Source: Clavibacter sp. VKM Ac-2872
GTDB taxonomy: Bacteria > Actinomycetota > Actinomycetes > Actinomycetales > Microbacteriaceae
Assembly (NCBI RefSeq): GCF_015351105.1
Contig: NZ_JADKRR010000001.1
Span: 124,001-188,000 of the forward strand
Reading direction: 5' to 3'
Length of the DNA stretch: 64,000 nt
The notes under the pieces are model-generated. The model did no database searches and was not told the origin of the DNA. It saw only the letters and a program-made list of their open reading frames with translations. The translations under genes and the position numbers were made by a program. Shown here one piece after another: positions 1 to 8,105 of the stretch. Position 1 is the stretch's first letter, and the number at the start of each line of letters is the position of its first letter.

Positions 1-3
1 GCG

Positions 4-32
4 CCGCGCCGCGCCGGACCGCGCCGCGCCGG
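4..32. repeat. Tandem GC-rich direct repeat at left edge
   Basis: A 14-base CG-only unit (4-17) is repeated exactly at 19-32 with one base between the copies. It lies just downstream of the LacI-family gene, which is on the minus strand and ends at 51. It could be part of a termination region or a short repeat array that continues left of the window; nothing else can be said from here. Confidence 0.5.
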
Positions 33-50
33 CTGCCGGTCGCCCGCGCC

Positions 51-1064
51 TCAGCGGGCGGCCGGCGCCGGCCCGGTCGACGCGGCCACGTGCAGCGGGC
101 ACGGCAGCAGCGCGTGCGGCAGCTCCGCGGCCGTGCCGTCGAGCCGCGCGAGCAGCGTCTCGACGGCGAGCCGGCCGAGCTCCTGGCCGGGCGCGTCCAT
201 GGTGCTGAGCGCGGGCTCGACGAGCGCGCCCGCCTCCGTGGACGAGGCGAGCGACAGGATCGAGACGTCGTCCGGCACGCGCCGCCCCGCCGCGTCGAGC
301 CCCGAGATGAGGCCGCGCGCCGCCGGGTCGTTGAGGAGCATGACCGCGGTGATCCCCGGATCCGCCGCCAGGAGCTCGCCCGCCGCCGCGCGTCCGCCCG
401 CGGGCGTCGGCGCGCACCGGGCGACCCGGCCGCCGAGCCCGCGCGCGGCCGTCTCCCCGAGGAACGCCCGCTCGGTGCGCGTCGTCGGGCCGTACCCGCG
501 CAGCGGCCCGCCCTCGAGGTCCTCCACCAGGAGCCCGAACCGGCGGTGCCCGAGGCCCTGGAGATGGTCGAGGCCGTCGGCGACGGTGCGCGCGAAGTCC
601 ATGTCGACGAACGGCAGGTCGCGGGTCTCGGCCGTGCGCCCGATGGAGACGAACGGCACGTCGAGGGCCGCCAGCTCCCGGATGCGCGCGTCGTCCATGC
701 GCACCTCCATCACGATGACGCCGTCGACGAGCCGGCCGCTCACGAGGTCGGACACGTCGTCGGGCGACGTGTCGGTGGGCCAGAGCACGAGGTGGTAGCC
801 GAGCTCCGACGCGCGCGTGGCGGCGCTCATGAAGATCTCGAGGGCGATGCGGCTGAGGCGCTGCACGTCGGCGGGGAACAGCAGCGCGACGATCCGGGTG
901 CGCTTGCTGGCGAGCGCGCGGGCCACGACGTTGTTGCGGTAGCCGAGCTCCTCCATCGCCTCGGTGACGGCCCGCCGCGTCGGCGCGGAGACGGGCTTCG
1001 TGCCGTTGACGACGAAGGAGACCGTGGCGATCGAGACCCCCGCGCGCGCGGCGACCTCTCGCAT
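51..1064 (-). CDS. LacI-family transcriptional regulator
   Basis: A 337-residue sugar-responsive repressor type. The N-terminus carries the family helix-turn-helix (MREVAARAGVSIATVSFVVNG) followed by a hinge (RNNVVARALASKRTRIVAL) and a periplasmic-binding-protein-like sensor domain over roughly residues 60-330. The reading frame stays open far upstream, but the ATG at 1064 places the helix-turn-helix at residue 1, as is normal for the family, so the longer version is rejected. The likely target operon lies outside the window or is the Pr6Pr gene 62 bases upstream on the same strand. The inducer cannot be read from the sequence. Confidence 0.9.
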   Translation of the reverse strand: MREVAARAGVSIATVSFVVNGTKPVSAPTRRAVTEAMEELGYRNNVVARALASKRTRIVALLFPADVQRLSRIALEIFMSAATRASELGYHLVLWPTDTSPDDVSDLVSGRLVDGVIVMEVRMDDARIRELAALDVPFVSIGRTAETRDLPFVDMDFARTVADGLDHLQGLGHRRFGLLVEDLEGGPLRGYGPTTRTERAFLGETAARGLGGRVARCAPTPAGGRAAAGELLAADPGITAVMLLNDPAARGLISGLDAAGRRVPDDVSILSLASSTEAGALVEPALSTMDAPGQELGRLAVETLLARLDGTAAELPHALLPCPLHVAASTGPAPAAR

Positions 1065-1126
1065 GGTCGGGATGGCGGCTCCTCGAGGTCGGGCGGCGCG
1101 GGCCCGGTCGTCGGCCGGGCGCGTGC

Positions 1127-1921
1127 TCAGCGTATAGCGGGGTCCGCGGCCCGATGCGGGTCGGCCGGGGCGCGGAACCGCGAGACGAGGATGAGCGCGC
1201 CCGTGATCGCGCAGACCGCGAGCGTGAGGCCGACCACGTACGCGGCGACCGTGCCGTACCCGCCGGGCGACGAGTCCGGGTTCAGGAACCCGTACGGGTA
1301 GTAGGTGGCGGTGCGGAAGACCTCGTCGCCGGTGAACGGGCCGCGGAGGAGCGTGACGAGGATCCAGGCGAGGGGGAACGCGATGACCCGGCCGATGGCG
1401 CCCGCGCGGAGCGGCCGGCGGTCGGGCGCGATGATCCAGTCGAGCAGCACGATCAGCGGCACGGCGACGTGCACGATCTGGTCGGCCCAGTCGAGCTTCA
1501 GCGCCTCCGGCTGGGGCTGGCCGCGCAGCAGCAGGTTCCAGACGATGCCCGTGATGACGAGGTAGACGGTGGACGCGAGCCGCAGCGTGACCCAGCCGAC
1601 CCCGGGATCCACCACGCGGCCCCGCGCGAGCCGCACGCCGCCGACGGTCAGGACGACCGCGCCGAGCAGGTTCGCGTCGACGGTGAAGAACAGGGCGAAG
1701 TCGAGCGACTTGCCGGCGATGCCGGTGACGCCGATGTCCTGCCAGTAGGCGAAGTTGACGTGGTACTGGGCGATGACGCCGATGACGGCGGCGATCGCGG
1801 TGGCGATGCGGACGACGGAGAGGAGGATGCGCACGGACGAGGATCCCACGCTCGCGGCCCCGCTGCCGGTCGGCGCGGCCGGTCGCGTGGTCGCGCGCCT
1901 CCGCGTGGCCGCGCGGCCCAA
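1127..1921 (-). CDS. Pr6Pr-family six-helix integral membrane protein
   Basis: A 264-residue membrane protein with a basic, Ala/Arg-rich N-terminus and about six hydrophobic segments, including VRIATAIAAVIGVIAQY, DFALFFTVDANLL and VAVPLIVLLDWIIAP. The motifs FFT.DANLL, an intramembrane H.AVP and the PYGFLNP near the C-terminus match what I know of the Pr6Pr (predicted six-transmembrane) family, whose function is unknown. It runs towards the LacI-type gene with a 62-base gap, so the two could be co-transcribed. Confidence 0.8.
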   Translation of the reverse strand: MGRAATRRRATTRPAAPTGSGAASVGSSSVRILLSVVRIATAIAAVIGVIAQYHVNFAYWQDIGVTGIAGKSLDFALFFTVDANLLGAVVLTVGGVRLARGRVVDPGVGWVTLRLASTVYLVITGIVWNLLLRGQPQPEALKLDWADQIVHVAVPLIVLLDWIIAPDRRPLRAGAIGRVIAFPLAWILVTLLRGPFTGDEVFRTATYYPYGFLNPDSSPGGYGTVAAYVVGLTLAVCAITGALILVSRFRAPADPHRAADPAIR

Positions 1922-2030
1922 TCCGGGGGGGCGACCTCGCGGTCGATCGGTCTCCGTCTTCGCGAAGGGGAAAGCGCGACGAGGTAGGGCATGCGCCGGC
2001 GACTTCAGCGGGCGAGGTGGGGCGGATCAT

Positions 2031-2176
2031 ACAGCATGTCCGGATGGCGGGATCAACGCTCGCGAAATAGCCGAAGGCGTGGTTATAGTCGGCGGGGTTC
2101 GGGGATATCGACTGACGCTTCTCCCCGATTCCACGCGAGGGGATCCGTCTGTCGGACCCGGCAGATCGAGGGAAGC
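2031..2176 (+). promoter_or_regulatory. Probable promoter region of the 12-gene cluster
   Basis: This is the spacer between the divergent Pr6Pr gene and the first cluster gene. It is visibly richer in A/T than the flanks and holds a -10-like TATAGT at 2084-2089, but no convincing -35 hexamer at 16-18 bases. No palindromic operator was seen. It is the only clear non-coding gap before the cluster, so transcription of the 12 genes most likely starts here. Confidence 0.35.
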
Positions 2177-3439
2177 ATGGATTCCATGAAGCAGCGCGTC
2201 GCAGTCATAGGCCAGGGATATGTGGGACTCCCGCTGGCGTTGACGGCCGTGCGCGCGGGCCACGTCGTCTTCGGGGTCGAGAATTCAGACGCGCGAGCGC
2301 GTCGATTGGCCGCCTCCTCGTCGTACATCGATGATGTGTCGGATCGAGATCTCCGTGAAGCCCACGAGAGCGGGCGATACTCGGTGGTGAGCGACACGAC
2401 CGAGCTCCGCGAATTGGATGTGGTGGTCATCACCGTTCCCACGCCCCTCGACGGCGAAGGCCGCCCGGACCTCAGATTCGTTCTCGCGAGCATCGGCGGG
2501 CTCCGTAACGCCCTCCACAGCAGGGCGACCGTGGTGGTGGAATCCACGACCTTCCCCGGGACCACGGAGGAGATCATCGGACCCGTCCTGGAGCGGGTCA
2601 CGGGAAGGCGCATCGGCTCCTCCCTGCACCTGGGCTTCAGCCCTGAGCGTGTGGATCCGGGCAATCCCGCCCACGATGCGCGGTCGACGCCGAAACTCGT
2701 GTCCGGAGTCACCTCTGCGTGCCTGGACGAGATCCGCGGCTTCTACGCATCGCTCGGCATCCCGACGGTCGATGTGTCAGGGACGCGCGAAGCCGAATTC
2801 GCCAAGCTCCTCGAGAACACGTTCCGGCTCGTGAACATCGGGTTGGTGAACGAGCTGGCCGAATACGGGCACAAACGCGGAATCGACGTGCGCGAGGCGA
2901 TCAGGGCAGCGAGCACGAAGCCCTTCGGGTACATGGCGTTCTCACCCGGGCCCGGCGTCGGGGGCCATTGCATACCGATCGACCCCCATTACCTCGCATG
3001 GGATGCGAATGCGTCAGCGGGCATGGGTCTCGATCTCGTGGAGTCGGCCTACCGCGTCAACGAACGCCGGCCCGATTACATCGCTGGCGTCGTGTCCGCC
3101 CATCTCGATCACCACGGCGCAGGGGCGGTGGTGATCGTGATCGGCGCCGCCTACAAGCCGGGGATCGCCGATGTGCGTGAATCCCCGGCCATCAGCGTCG
3201 TCGCGGGGCTCCGGGCCCGCGGACACGAGGTGGTGGTGTACGACCCCGTCGTCGGCGACGGAGACCTCGGCGATATCCGAGTGCACGGGCGCCTGTCCGA
3301 CGAGGACATCCGGCGAGCCGCGATCGCCGTCCTCGTCACCGATCACGGCGAGAACGACTACTCACGTCTGCAGCAGGCGGGCGTCCCCATCATCGACACT
3401 CGTGGCCGGCTCGGGCGGAGCGCGCTCGTGACGCTCTGA
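2177..3439 (+). CDS. Nucleotide-sugar 6-dehydrogenase (UDP-Glc/UDP-HexNAc dehydrogenase family)
   Basis: A 420-residue enzyme of the UDP-glucose/UDP-N-acetylhexosamine 6-dehydrogenase family, which oxidises the sugar C6 alcohol to a carboxylate with two NAD+. The NAD-binding loop is GQGYVGLP (residues 12-19), the conserved Lys/Asn segment is KLLENTFRLVNIGLVNEL, and the catalytic cysteine is Cys265 in GVGGHCIPIDP. The GHCIPIDP form is typical of UDP-HexNAc dehydrogenases (WbpA/WecC type). The ATG at 2177 follows a GAGGGAAG ribosome site; an ATG nine bases later is the alternative. It is first in the cluster and probably supplies a uronic acid nucleotide. The upstream open frame back to 1991 is not coding. 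Confidence 0.9.
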   Translation: MDSMKQRVAVIGQGYVGLPLALTAVRAGHVVFGVENSDARARRLAASSSYIDDVSDRDLREAHESGRYSVVSDTTELRELDVVVITVPTPLDGEGRPDLRFVLASIGGLRNALHSRATVVVESTTFPGTTEEIIGPVLERVTGRRIGSSLHLGFSPERVDPGNPAHDARSTPKLVSGVTSACLDEIRGFYASLGIPTVDVSGTREAEFAKLLENTFRLVNIGLVNELAEYGHKRGIDVREAIRAASTKPFGYMAFSPGPGVGGHCIPIDPHYLAWDANASAGMGLDLVESAYRVNERRPDYIAGVVSAHLDHHGAGAVVIVIGAAYKPGIADVRESPAISVVAGLRARGHEVVVYDPVVGDGDLGDIRVHGRLSDEDIRRAAIAVLVTDHGENDYSRLQQAGVPIIDTRGRLGRSALVTL

Positions 3440-3509
3440 ACATCACCGTCCGACATGCCGACCGCATCCGGCCCGTCTTCGCCCTGCATCACCGAACGAG
3501 AGGAAGCAC

Positions 3510-4805
3510 ATGCACATCGCCGACATCTCCATCACGCCCATCGCGGTCAAGGACCCGCCCCTCCTGAACTCGGAGGGGGTGCACCAGACCCACGCGCTCC
3601 GGTCCGTCCTCAAGGTGACGACGTCGGATGGCGTGGTCGGATGGGGCGAGACCTACGGTGACGACGTCATGCTCCGATGGCTGAACAGGCTCGCCCCGCA
3701 GATCGTGGGGATCGACCCCTTCGACACGAACCGGATCGCCGGCATCGTCGAGGAGGAGCTCCGGACCAGCGTCAACGAGACCGGCGACGAGAGGCCCGCC
3801 GGCGCCGGGTACCCGATGGCAGATGCGGCCTCGCAGAAGACCCGCGCGGCCGTGTTCTCCGCGTTCGAGGTCCCCTGCCTCGACATCCAGGGGAAGACGC
3901 TCGGGCGCCCGGTATCCGATCTGCTCGGTGGTCGCATACGAGATCGTGTCGACTTCTCGGCGTACCTGTTCTACAAGTGGGGCGAGCACCCTGACGCCCC
4001 GTATGAGCCCGACACCTGGGGTGAGGTGCTGTCCGCCGAGGCCATGGTGGGAGAGGCCGAGCGCATGGTCCGCGAACACGGCTTCCGATCCTTGAAGGTG
4101 AAGGGCGGGGTGTTGCCGCCGGCGGAGGAGGTGCGCACGGTGCTCGCGCTGCAGGCCGCGCTCCCGGGGCTCCCGATCCGCATCGACCCGAACGCAGCGT
4201 GGACCGTGGACGTCGCGATCGAGGTCGGGCGAAGGCTCGAGGGCAAGGTCGACTACCTGGAGGATCCCGTCGCGTCCACGTCGGCCATGGCTGAGGTGGC
4301 GCGGCGCGTGGATATGCCCCTCGCGACGAACATGTGCGTCACCGCGTTCGAGGACGTCCCTGAGGCCGTCCGGGCAGGTGCGCCCCAGATCCTTCTCTCG
4401 GACCACCACTTCTGGGGAGGCCTTCGGCGATCGGTCGAGCTCGACCGGCTGTGCGAGACCTTCGATCTGTCGCTCTCGATGCACTCGAATACTCATCTCG
4501 GGATCAGCCTGGCCGCCATGACGCACTTCGGCGCCGTCTCCCGCACGATGCGCTATTCATGCGACACCCACCGCCCGTGGCAGACGGAGGACGTGCTGTC
4601 CGACCGGACACCGCTGCCCATCGAGGACGGGGCGGTGGCGGTCCCCGCCGGGCCCGGTCTCGGGATCGAGGTGGACGAGGACGCCGTGGCGGCACTGCAC
4701 GAGCAGTGGCGGACGTGCGGCGTGAGGACCCGCGACGACGTCACACCGATGCGCGCGGTCGACCCCGACTGGACTGGTGCCGTGCCCCGGTTCACGACGT
4801 ATTGA
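3510..4805 (+). CDS. Glucarate-dehydratase-like enolase-superfamily enzyme
   Basis: A 431-residue enolase-superfamily protein with the full active-site set of glucarate dehydratase: Lys196-x-Lys198 (LKVKGG), metal ligands Asp226 (RIDPNAAW), Glu251 (LEDP) and Asn274 (ATNMCV), then Asp298 (SDHHFWGG) and His325 (MHSNTHLG). The family abstracts a proton alpha to a carboxylate and eliminates water, giving a keto-deoxy acid. It starts 70 bases after the nucleotide-sugar dehydrogenase behind a GAGAGGAAG site, and the ATP-grasp gene follows at once. An enzyme making a deoxy sugar acid fits this pathway, but simple glucarate catabolism cannot be excluded. Confidence 0.88.
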   Translation: MHIADISITPIAVKDPPLLNSEGVHQTHALRSVLKVTTSDGVVGWGETYGDDVMLRWLNRLAPQIVGIDPFDTNRIAGIVEEELRTSVNETGDERPAGAGYPMADAASQKTRAAVFSAFEVPCLDIQGKTLGRPVSDLLGGRIRDRVDFSAYLFYKWGEHPDAPYEPDTWGEVLSAEAMVGEAERMVREHGFRSLKVKGGVLPPAEEVRTVLALQAALPGLPIRIDPNAAWTVDVAIEVGRRLEGKVDYLEDPVASTSAMAEVARRVDMPLATNMCVTAFEDVPEAVRAGAPQILLSDHHFWGGLRRSVELDRLCETFDLSLSMHSNTHLGISLAAMTHFGAVSRTMRYSCDTHRPWQTEDVLSDRTPLPIEDGAVAVPAGPGLGIEVDEDAVAALHEQWRTCGVRTRDDVTPMRAVDPDWTGAVPRFTTY

Positions 4806-4816
4806 GCGAGCCGTTG

Positions 4817-6088
4817 ATGTCGAGGATCCTGCTCGTCGGAGGCGGGCGCGGGCTGCACGACCTCATCCGGTCGCGGGCGCCCGGGCTCCGTACGGTCGTC
4901 CTCGGCCGGAGCTCCGCCCTCGGGCTGATCTCGAGCCCGGAGCGGAACGACTTCGTGGGGCTGCTGCCGGAGGACGCCACCGGCGAGGCATGGGTCGAGA
5001 CGGCCCGGTGGATCCGTTCCCGGTGGCCGTTCGACCGGGTGACCGCTCTCGCGGAGATCGATCAGGACAAGGCCGCCCTCATCGCCTCGGAGCTCGGACT
5101 GGCCTACCACCAGCCCGGACTCGTCGATCTCGTCAACGACAAGCACGCGATGCGCGAGGCGCTTCGTCGCGAAGGCCTCACGGCGGTCCGGTCCGGGCGA
5201 CCCGGTGACGCCTCAGCAGCATTGACGTGCGCTGAGGACCTGGGCTATCCGCTCGTGGTGAAGCCGAACGGCGGCCGCGGCAGCGCCGGCGTGCGGGTCG
5301 TCGCGGACGACAGCGAGCTCGTCGAGGCCTTCGCCTACGCGTCGGAGATCGGCGCCGATGCGGGGGCGGAACGGGCATGCCTGGTCGCCTCGACGCCGAT
5401 GGTCGAGCAGTTCGTCTCAGGACGTGAGTTCAGCGTGGAGGCGTTCACCCACGAGGGCGAACACCACATCGCGGCCATCACGGAGAAGTTCATCGACGAG
5501 CGGTCCCATGTCGAGGTGGGGCATGTCGTCCCGGCCCGGATCCCCGAGCCCGAGCACCGCGCAATCGCCCAGTACGTCGACGCCGTCCTCACTGCGCTCG
5601 ATGTGCGGCACGGGGTCACCCACACCGAGGTCATGTCCGGTCCCCATGGCGTCGAGATCATCGAGACCCACCTCCGCAAAGCCGGCGATGAGATCCTCGA
5701 GCTCGTGGCCGATGCCACGGGGTGGGTGCTGGACGAGGCGACGGTGGACCAGGCGGCGACCGGGGGGTTCACCCCGCCCGCGTGGGCTGAGGAGACCGCG
5801 CGCGCGGGGAGGCACTACGTCGGAGCGGCTGCCGTGTGGTTCGCACTCGCGGAGCGCCCGGGGCGGGTGCACTCGGTCGAGGGGATCGAAGCGGTGCAGG
5901 GGACGCCGGGTGTGCGGGAGGCGAAGCCTCTCGTGCACCCGGGTGACGGCGTGGTCCCCGCCCGATCATCCCTCGACCGGATCGCGCGCGTGCGCGTCGT
6001 CGCGGCTGATGCGGACGCGGCGATGTCGGCCGCGACATCAGCTGTGGAGGCTCTCATGATCCTCGGAGAGGAAGGTGGGGCGCTGTGA
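4817..6088 (+). CDS. ATP-grasp ligase (carboxylate-amine ligase type), copy 1
   Basis: A 423-residue ATP-grasp protein. A pre-ATP-grasp region (about 1-110) is followed by the grasp fold with LGYPLVVKPNGGRGSAGV (phosphate-binding loop), VEQFVSGREFSVEAF and a late acidic and basic pair in EIIETHLRKAGDEI. This layout belongs to the L-amino-acid-ligase branch, which activates a carboxylate as acyl phosphate and couples it to an amine. The ATG at 4817 lies 11 bases after the previous stop. The gene ends in a GTGA overlap with the acyltransferase. It resembles the second ATP-grasp enzyme at the end of the cluster (shared LGYPLVVKP, GREFSVE/GPEFSVE and GHV.PARI), so the two probably add successive building blocks. 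Confidence 0.87.
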   Translation: MSRILLVGGGRGLHDLIRSRAPGLRTVVLGRSSALGLISSPERNDFVGLLPEDATGEAWVETARWIRSRWPFDRVTALAEIDQDKAALIASELGLAYHQPGLVDLVNDKHAMREALRREGLTAVRSGRPGDASAALTCAEDLGYPLVVKPNGGRGSAGVRVVADDSELVEAFAYASEIGADAGAERACLVASTPMVEQFVSGREFSVEAFTHEGEHHIAAITEKFIDERSHVEVGHVVPARIPEPEHRAIAQYVDAVLTALDVRHGVTHTEVMSGPHGVEIIETHLRKAGDEILELVADATGWVLDEATVDQAATGGFTPPAWAEETARAGRHYVGAAAVWFALAERPGRVHSVEGIEAVQGTPGVREAKPLVHPGDGVVPARSSLDRIARVRVVAADADAAMSAATSAVEALMILGEEGGAL

Positions 6089-7149
6089 TCGCGGAGACCG
6101 GCGAGGCCCGCCTGCCGATCGGGATCATCGATTCCCGGGCCTCGGACCCCATGCGTCGATGGTCGACCCTCGAGTTCCTGGGCGACTCGTTGGCAGGTGA
6201 CGTCGACACGCGGACCTGGTGCGACGACGCCGGTGACGCCGCGGTCGTCGGCTTCGACTTCACCGGGACGCGCGTCCCCCTGACGTTCGATCTGGCCAAG
6301 CTGCTCGGCGCGAGCGACGATGGGATCGGGCGGAGGTGGCTCGTCCTCGGAGCGTCCGTGCGGTTCCGGCACACCCTCTACGGGGACGGCTCGAAGCTCG
6401 CCCCGCTCATGGAGCGCATCCACCGGGAGGCCCGGCTCCTCGGCTACGACGGCATCGTCGTGCCCTGGGTCGACGTCGACGATGAGGATCGCCAGGACCT
6501 GCTGGGCCAGCTGGGGTACCGGGCGGTGTTCTACGACGCCGACTGGTACGTCGACTGCGCGGGGCGCGGCGATCTCGAGGAGCTGATCGCGTCGATGCCG
6601 AGGACCGCACGCAAGCAGTTCACCAACGACCGCAATCGCTTCGCCCTGACCGGGACGCGCTTCCGCGATTGGCGAGCAGGCGACGAACGGTTCGCGCTGG
6701 GGATGCACCGCGACTTCATGAGCGATTACGGGCACGAGCGCGCGGAGTTCCGGGACGAGGCGTTCGCCCGGTTCGCCTCCCTGCCCGGCGCGACGATCCG
6801 TGTGGCCGAGGACGAGAGCGGACGCCTCGTCGGCTACGTCATGGCGCTCCGCGACGACTCGACGATGCACGTCCTGCGGTGGGGCCGACCGTCCGGGGAC
6901 GTCCCGGACCGCCTCTACGCCAACCTCGGCTACCTCGATCCCTTGATGCAGGCCACGCGGGCAGGTGTGGATCGGGTCTGGCTCGGCAAGAACGCCCACC
7001 GCTTCAAGCAGCTGCGCGGTCTCATCCCGGTACCCGCGACATTCAACTTCCTCGCGCTCGACCCTGAGCGGCACGCGGGGCTCGCCCCGGTGGCGGCCGC
7101 CGCGGATGCGGCAGCGCGTTCCCGGTACGAGAGCGCCCTCGAGCTGTGA
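6085..7149 (+). CDS. GNAT/Fem-like acyltransferase (peptidogalycan-type)
   Basis: A 354-residue protein with a two-lobed GNAT architecture. The C-terminal half has the pattern typical of BioF2/FemAB-like acyltransferases: MPRTARKQFTNDRNRF, then RVAEDESGRLVGYVMAL and a final KQLRGLIPVPATF. Relatives transfer aminoacyl or acyl groups and often occur beside ATP-grasp ligases in peptide-like natural product clusters. It starts with GTG inside a GTGA overlap with the ATP-grasp stop, so the two are translationally coupled. Substrate and donor (aminoacyl-tRNA or acyl-CoA) cannot be told from the sequence. Confidence 0.7.
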   Translation: MIAETGEARLPIGIIDSRASDPMRRWSTLEFLGDSLAGDVDTRTWCDDAGDAAVVGFDFTGTRVPLTFDLAKLLGASDDGIGRRWLVLGASVRFRHTLYGDGSKLAPLMERIHREARLLGYDGIVVPWVDVDDEDRQDLLGQLGYRAVFYDADWYVDCAGRGDLEELIASMPRTARKQFTNDRNRFALTGTRFRDWRAGDERFALGMHRDFMSDYGHERAEFRDEAFARFASLPGATIRVAEDESGRLVGYVMALRDDSTMHVLRWGRPSGDVPDRLYANLGYLDPLMQATRAGVDRVWLGKNAHRFKQLRGLIPVPATFNFLALDPERHAGLAPVAAAADAAARSRYESALEL

Positions 7150-8105
7150 AGGCCTCCACGATCGTGGTCGGGGCCGGCGTCGCCGGGCGACGCCTGCACG
7201 CCGTAGCGACGAAGCGCCTCTTCCCCGACCGGCAGATCGACTTCGTGGACCCGTCGGTGGACGGCGCGTTCCCCACGCTCGTCGACTGTGCGGCGGAACG
7301 GAGCATCGCAGCATCCATCGTCCACGTGTGCACGCCGGCGGACACCCACGTGGACGTCCTCGAGGAAGCGCTGTCGCTGGGGGCGCGCGAGATCATCGTC
7401 GAGAAGCCGATCGCCGCTCACGGGCGGGATCTGGGGCGCTTCTCGGACCTCCTCGCGGGCCACCCGTCGGCGAGGGTCATCCCGGTCGCGGTCTGGCCGC
7501 ACGCCCGGTCCATCCGGCATGTGCGGACGATCGTCGCTCGAGCCGTGGAGAGCGGCGCCGCTGCGTCATGCCGACTGGAGATGCATCAGCACAAGGACCG
7601 CCGCCGTGACGCGGCGCAGGGGAGAGGCGGCACCGCCTCGGTCTTCGACGTGGAGCTCCCGCACATGACCCTCCTGGCGCGGCATCTCCTGGGGCCCGTC
7701 CGCAGCGCGTCGGTCATCGCGGCCCGTCGAGAGGCCGATCCGGTCGCCTGCTCCGTGGAGCTCCGGCATGTCAGCGGCGCCGTGTCGACGCTGCACTCGT
7801 CTCTCGACGGCGGCGAACGTGAACGTCGCCTCGAGTTGACGACGTCATCCGGCGCGATCAGCGTGGAGCTCCCGAGATCCCGGGAGGAGCTGCACGCGAC
7901 CGTCTCCCACGGGCACCGCGTCGAGCGCGTCCCCGAGCGGCCGCTCGACGACTTCCTGCTCAGCGCGTACCGGGTGTTCGTCGGCGTCGGGGAGCAGATG
8001 CCCGTCTCGATGACGGAGCACTTGGAAGCCGCCAGCTTGACGCTCCATCTCAGGGACGCAGAACACGAGGGAGGACACATGGAACGAGGTCGGACATGTC
8101 AGTGA
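7146..8105 (+). CDS. Gfo/Idh/MocA-family dehydrogenase, divergent
   Basis: A 319-residue NAD(P)-dependent oxidoreductase of the Gfo/Idh/MocA family. The N-terminal Rossmann loop is VVGAGVAGRRLH and the family EKP motif is present (IIVEKPIAAHG). A conserved acid-His pair sits in FDVELPHMTLL. It is shorter than usual (330-400) and the C-terminal sheet is reduced. Members that act on nucleotide sugars or sugar phosphates oxidise a secondary alcohol to a ketone ready for transamination, which fits the aminotransferase that follows with a 10-base overlap. The GTG start at 7146 overlaps the upstream stop. Confidence 0.8.
   Translation: MKASTIVVGAGVAGRRLHAVATKRLFPDRQIDFVDPSVDGAFPTLVDCAAERSIAASIVHVCTPADTHVDVLEEALSLGAREIIVEKPIAAHGRDLGRFSDLLAGHPSARVIPVAVWPHARSIRHVRTIVARAVESGAAASCRLEMHQHKDRRRDAAQGRGGTASVFDVELPHMTLLARHLLGPVRSASVIAARREADPVACSVELRHVSGAVSTLHSSLDGGERERRLELTTSSGAISVELPRSREELHATVSHGHRVERVPERPLDDFLLSAYRVFVGVGEQMPVSMTEHLEAASLTLHLRDAEHEGGHMERGRTCQ

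Noticed and set aside
1065-2030. Extension of the LacI gene to 2030.
   Set aside because: The helix-turn-helix begins at the ATG at 1064, as in the family; the extension is antisense to nothing but overlaps the Pr6Pr gene in another frame.
1991-2176. Extension of the nucleotide-sugar dehydrogenase upstream of 2177.
   Set aside because: Extra 62 residues are basic, have no family counterpart, and the NAD loop is at residue 12 from the ATG at 2177.
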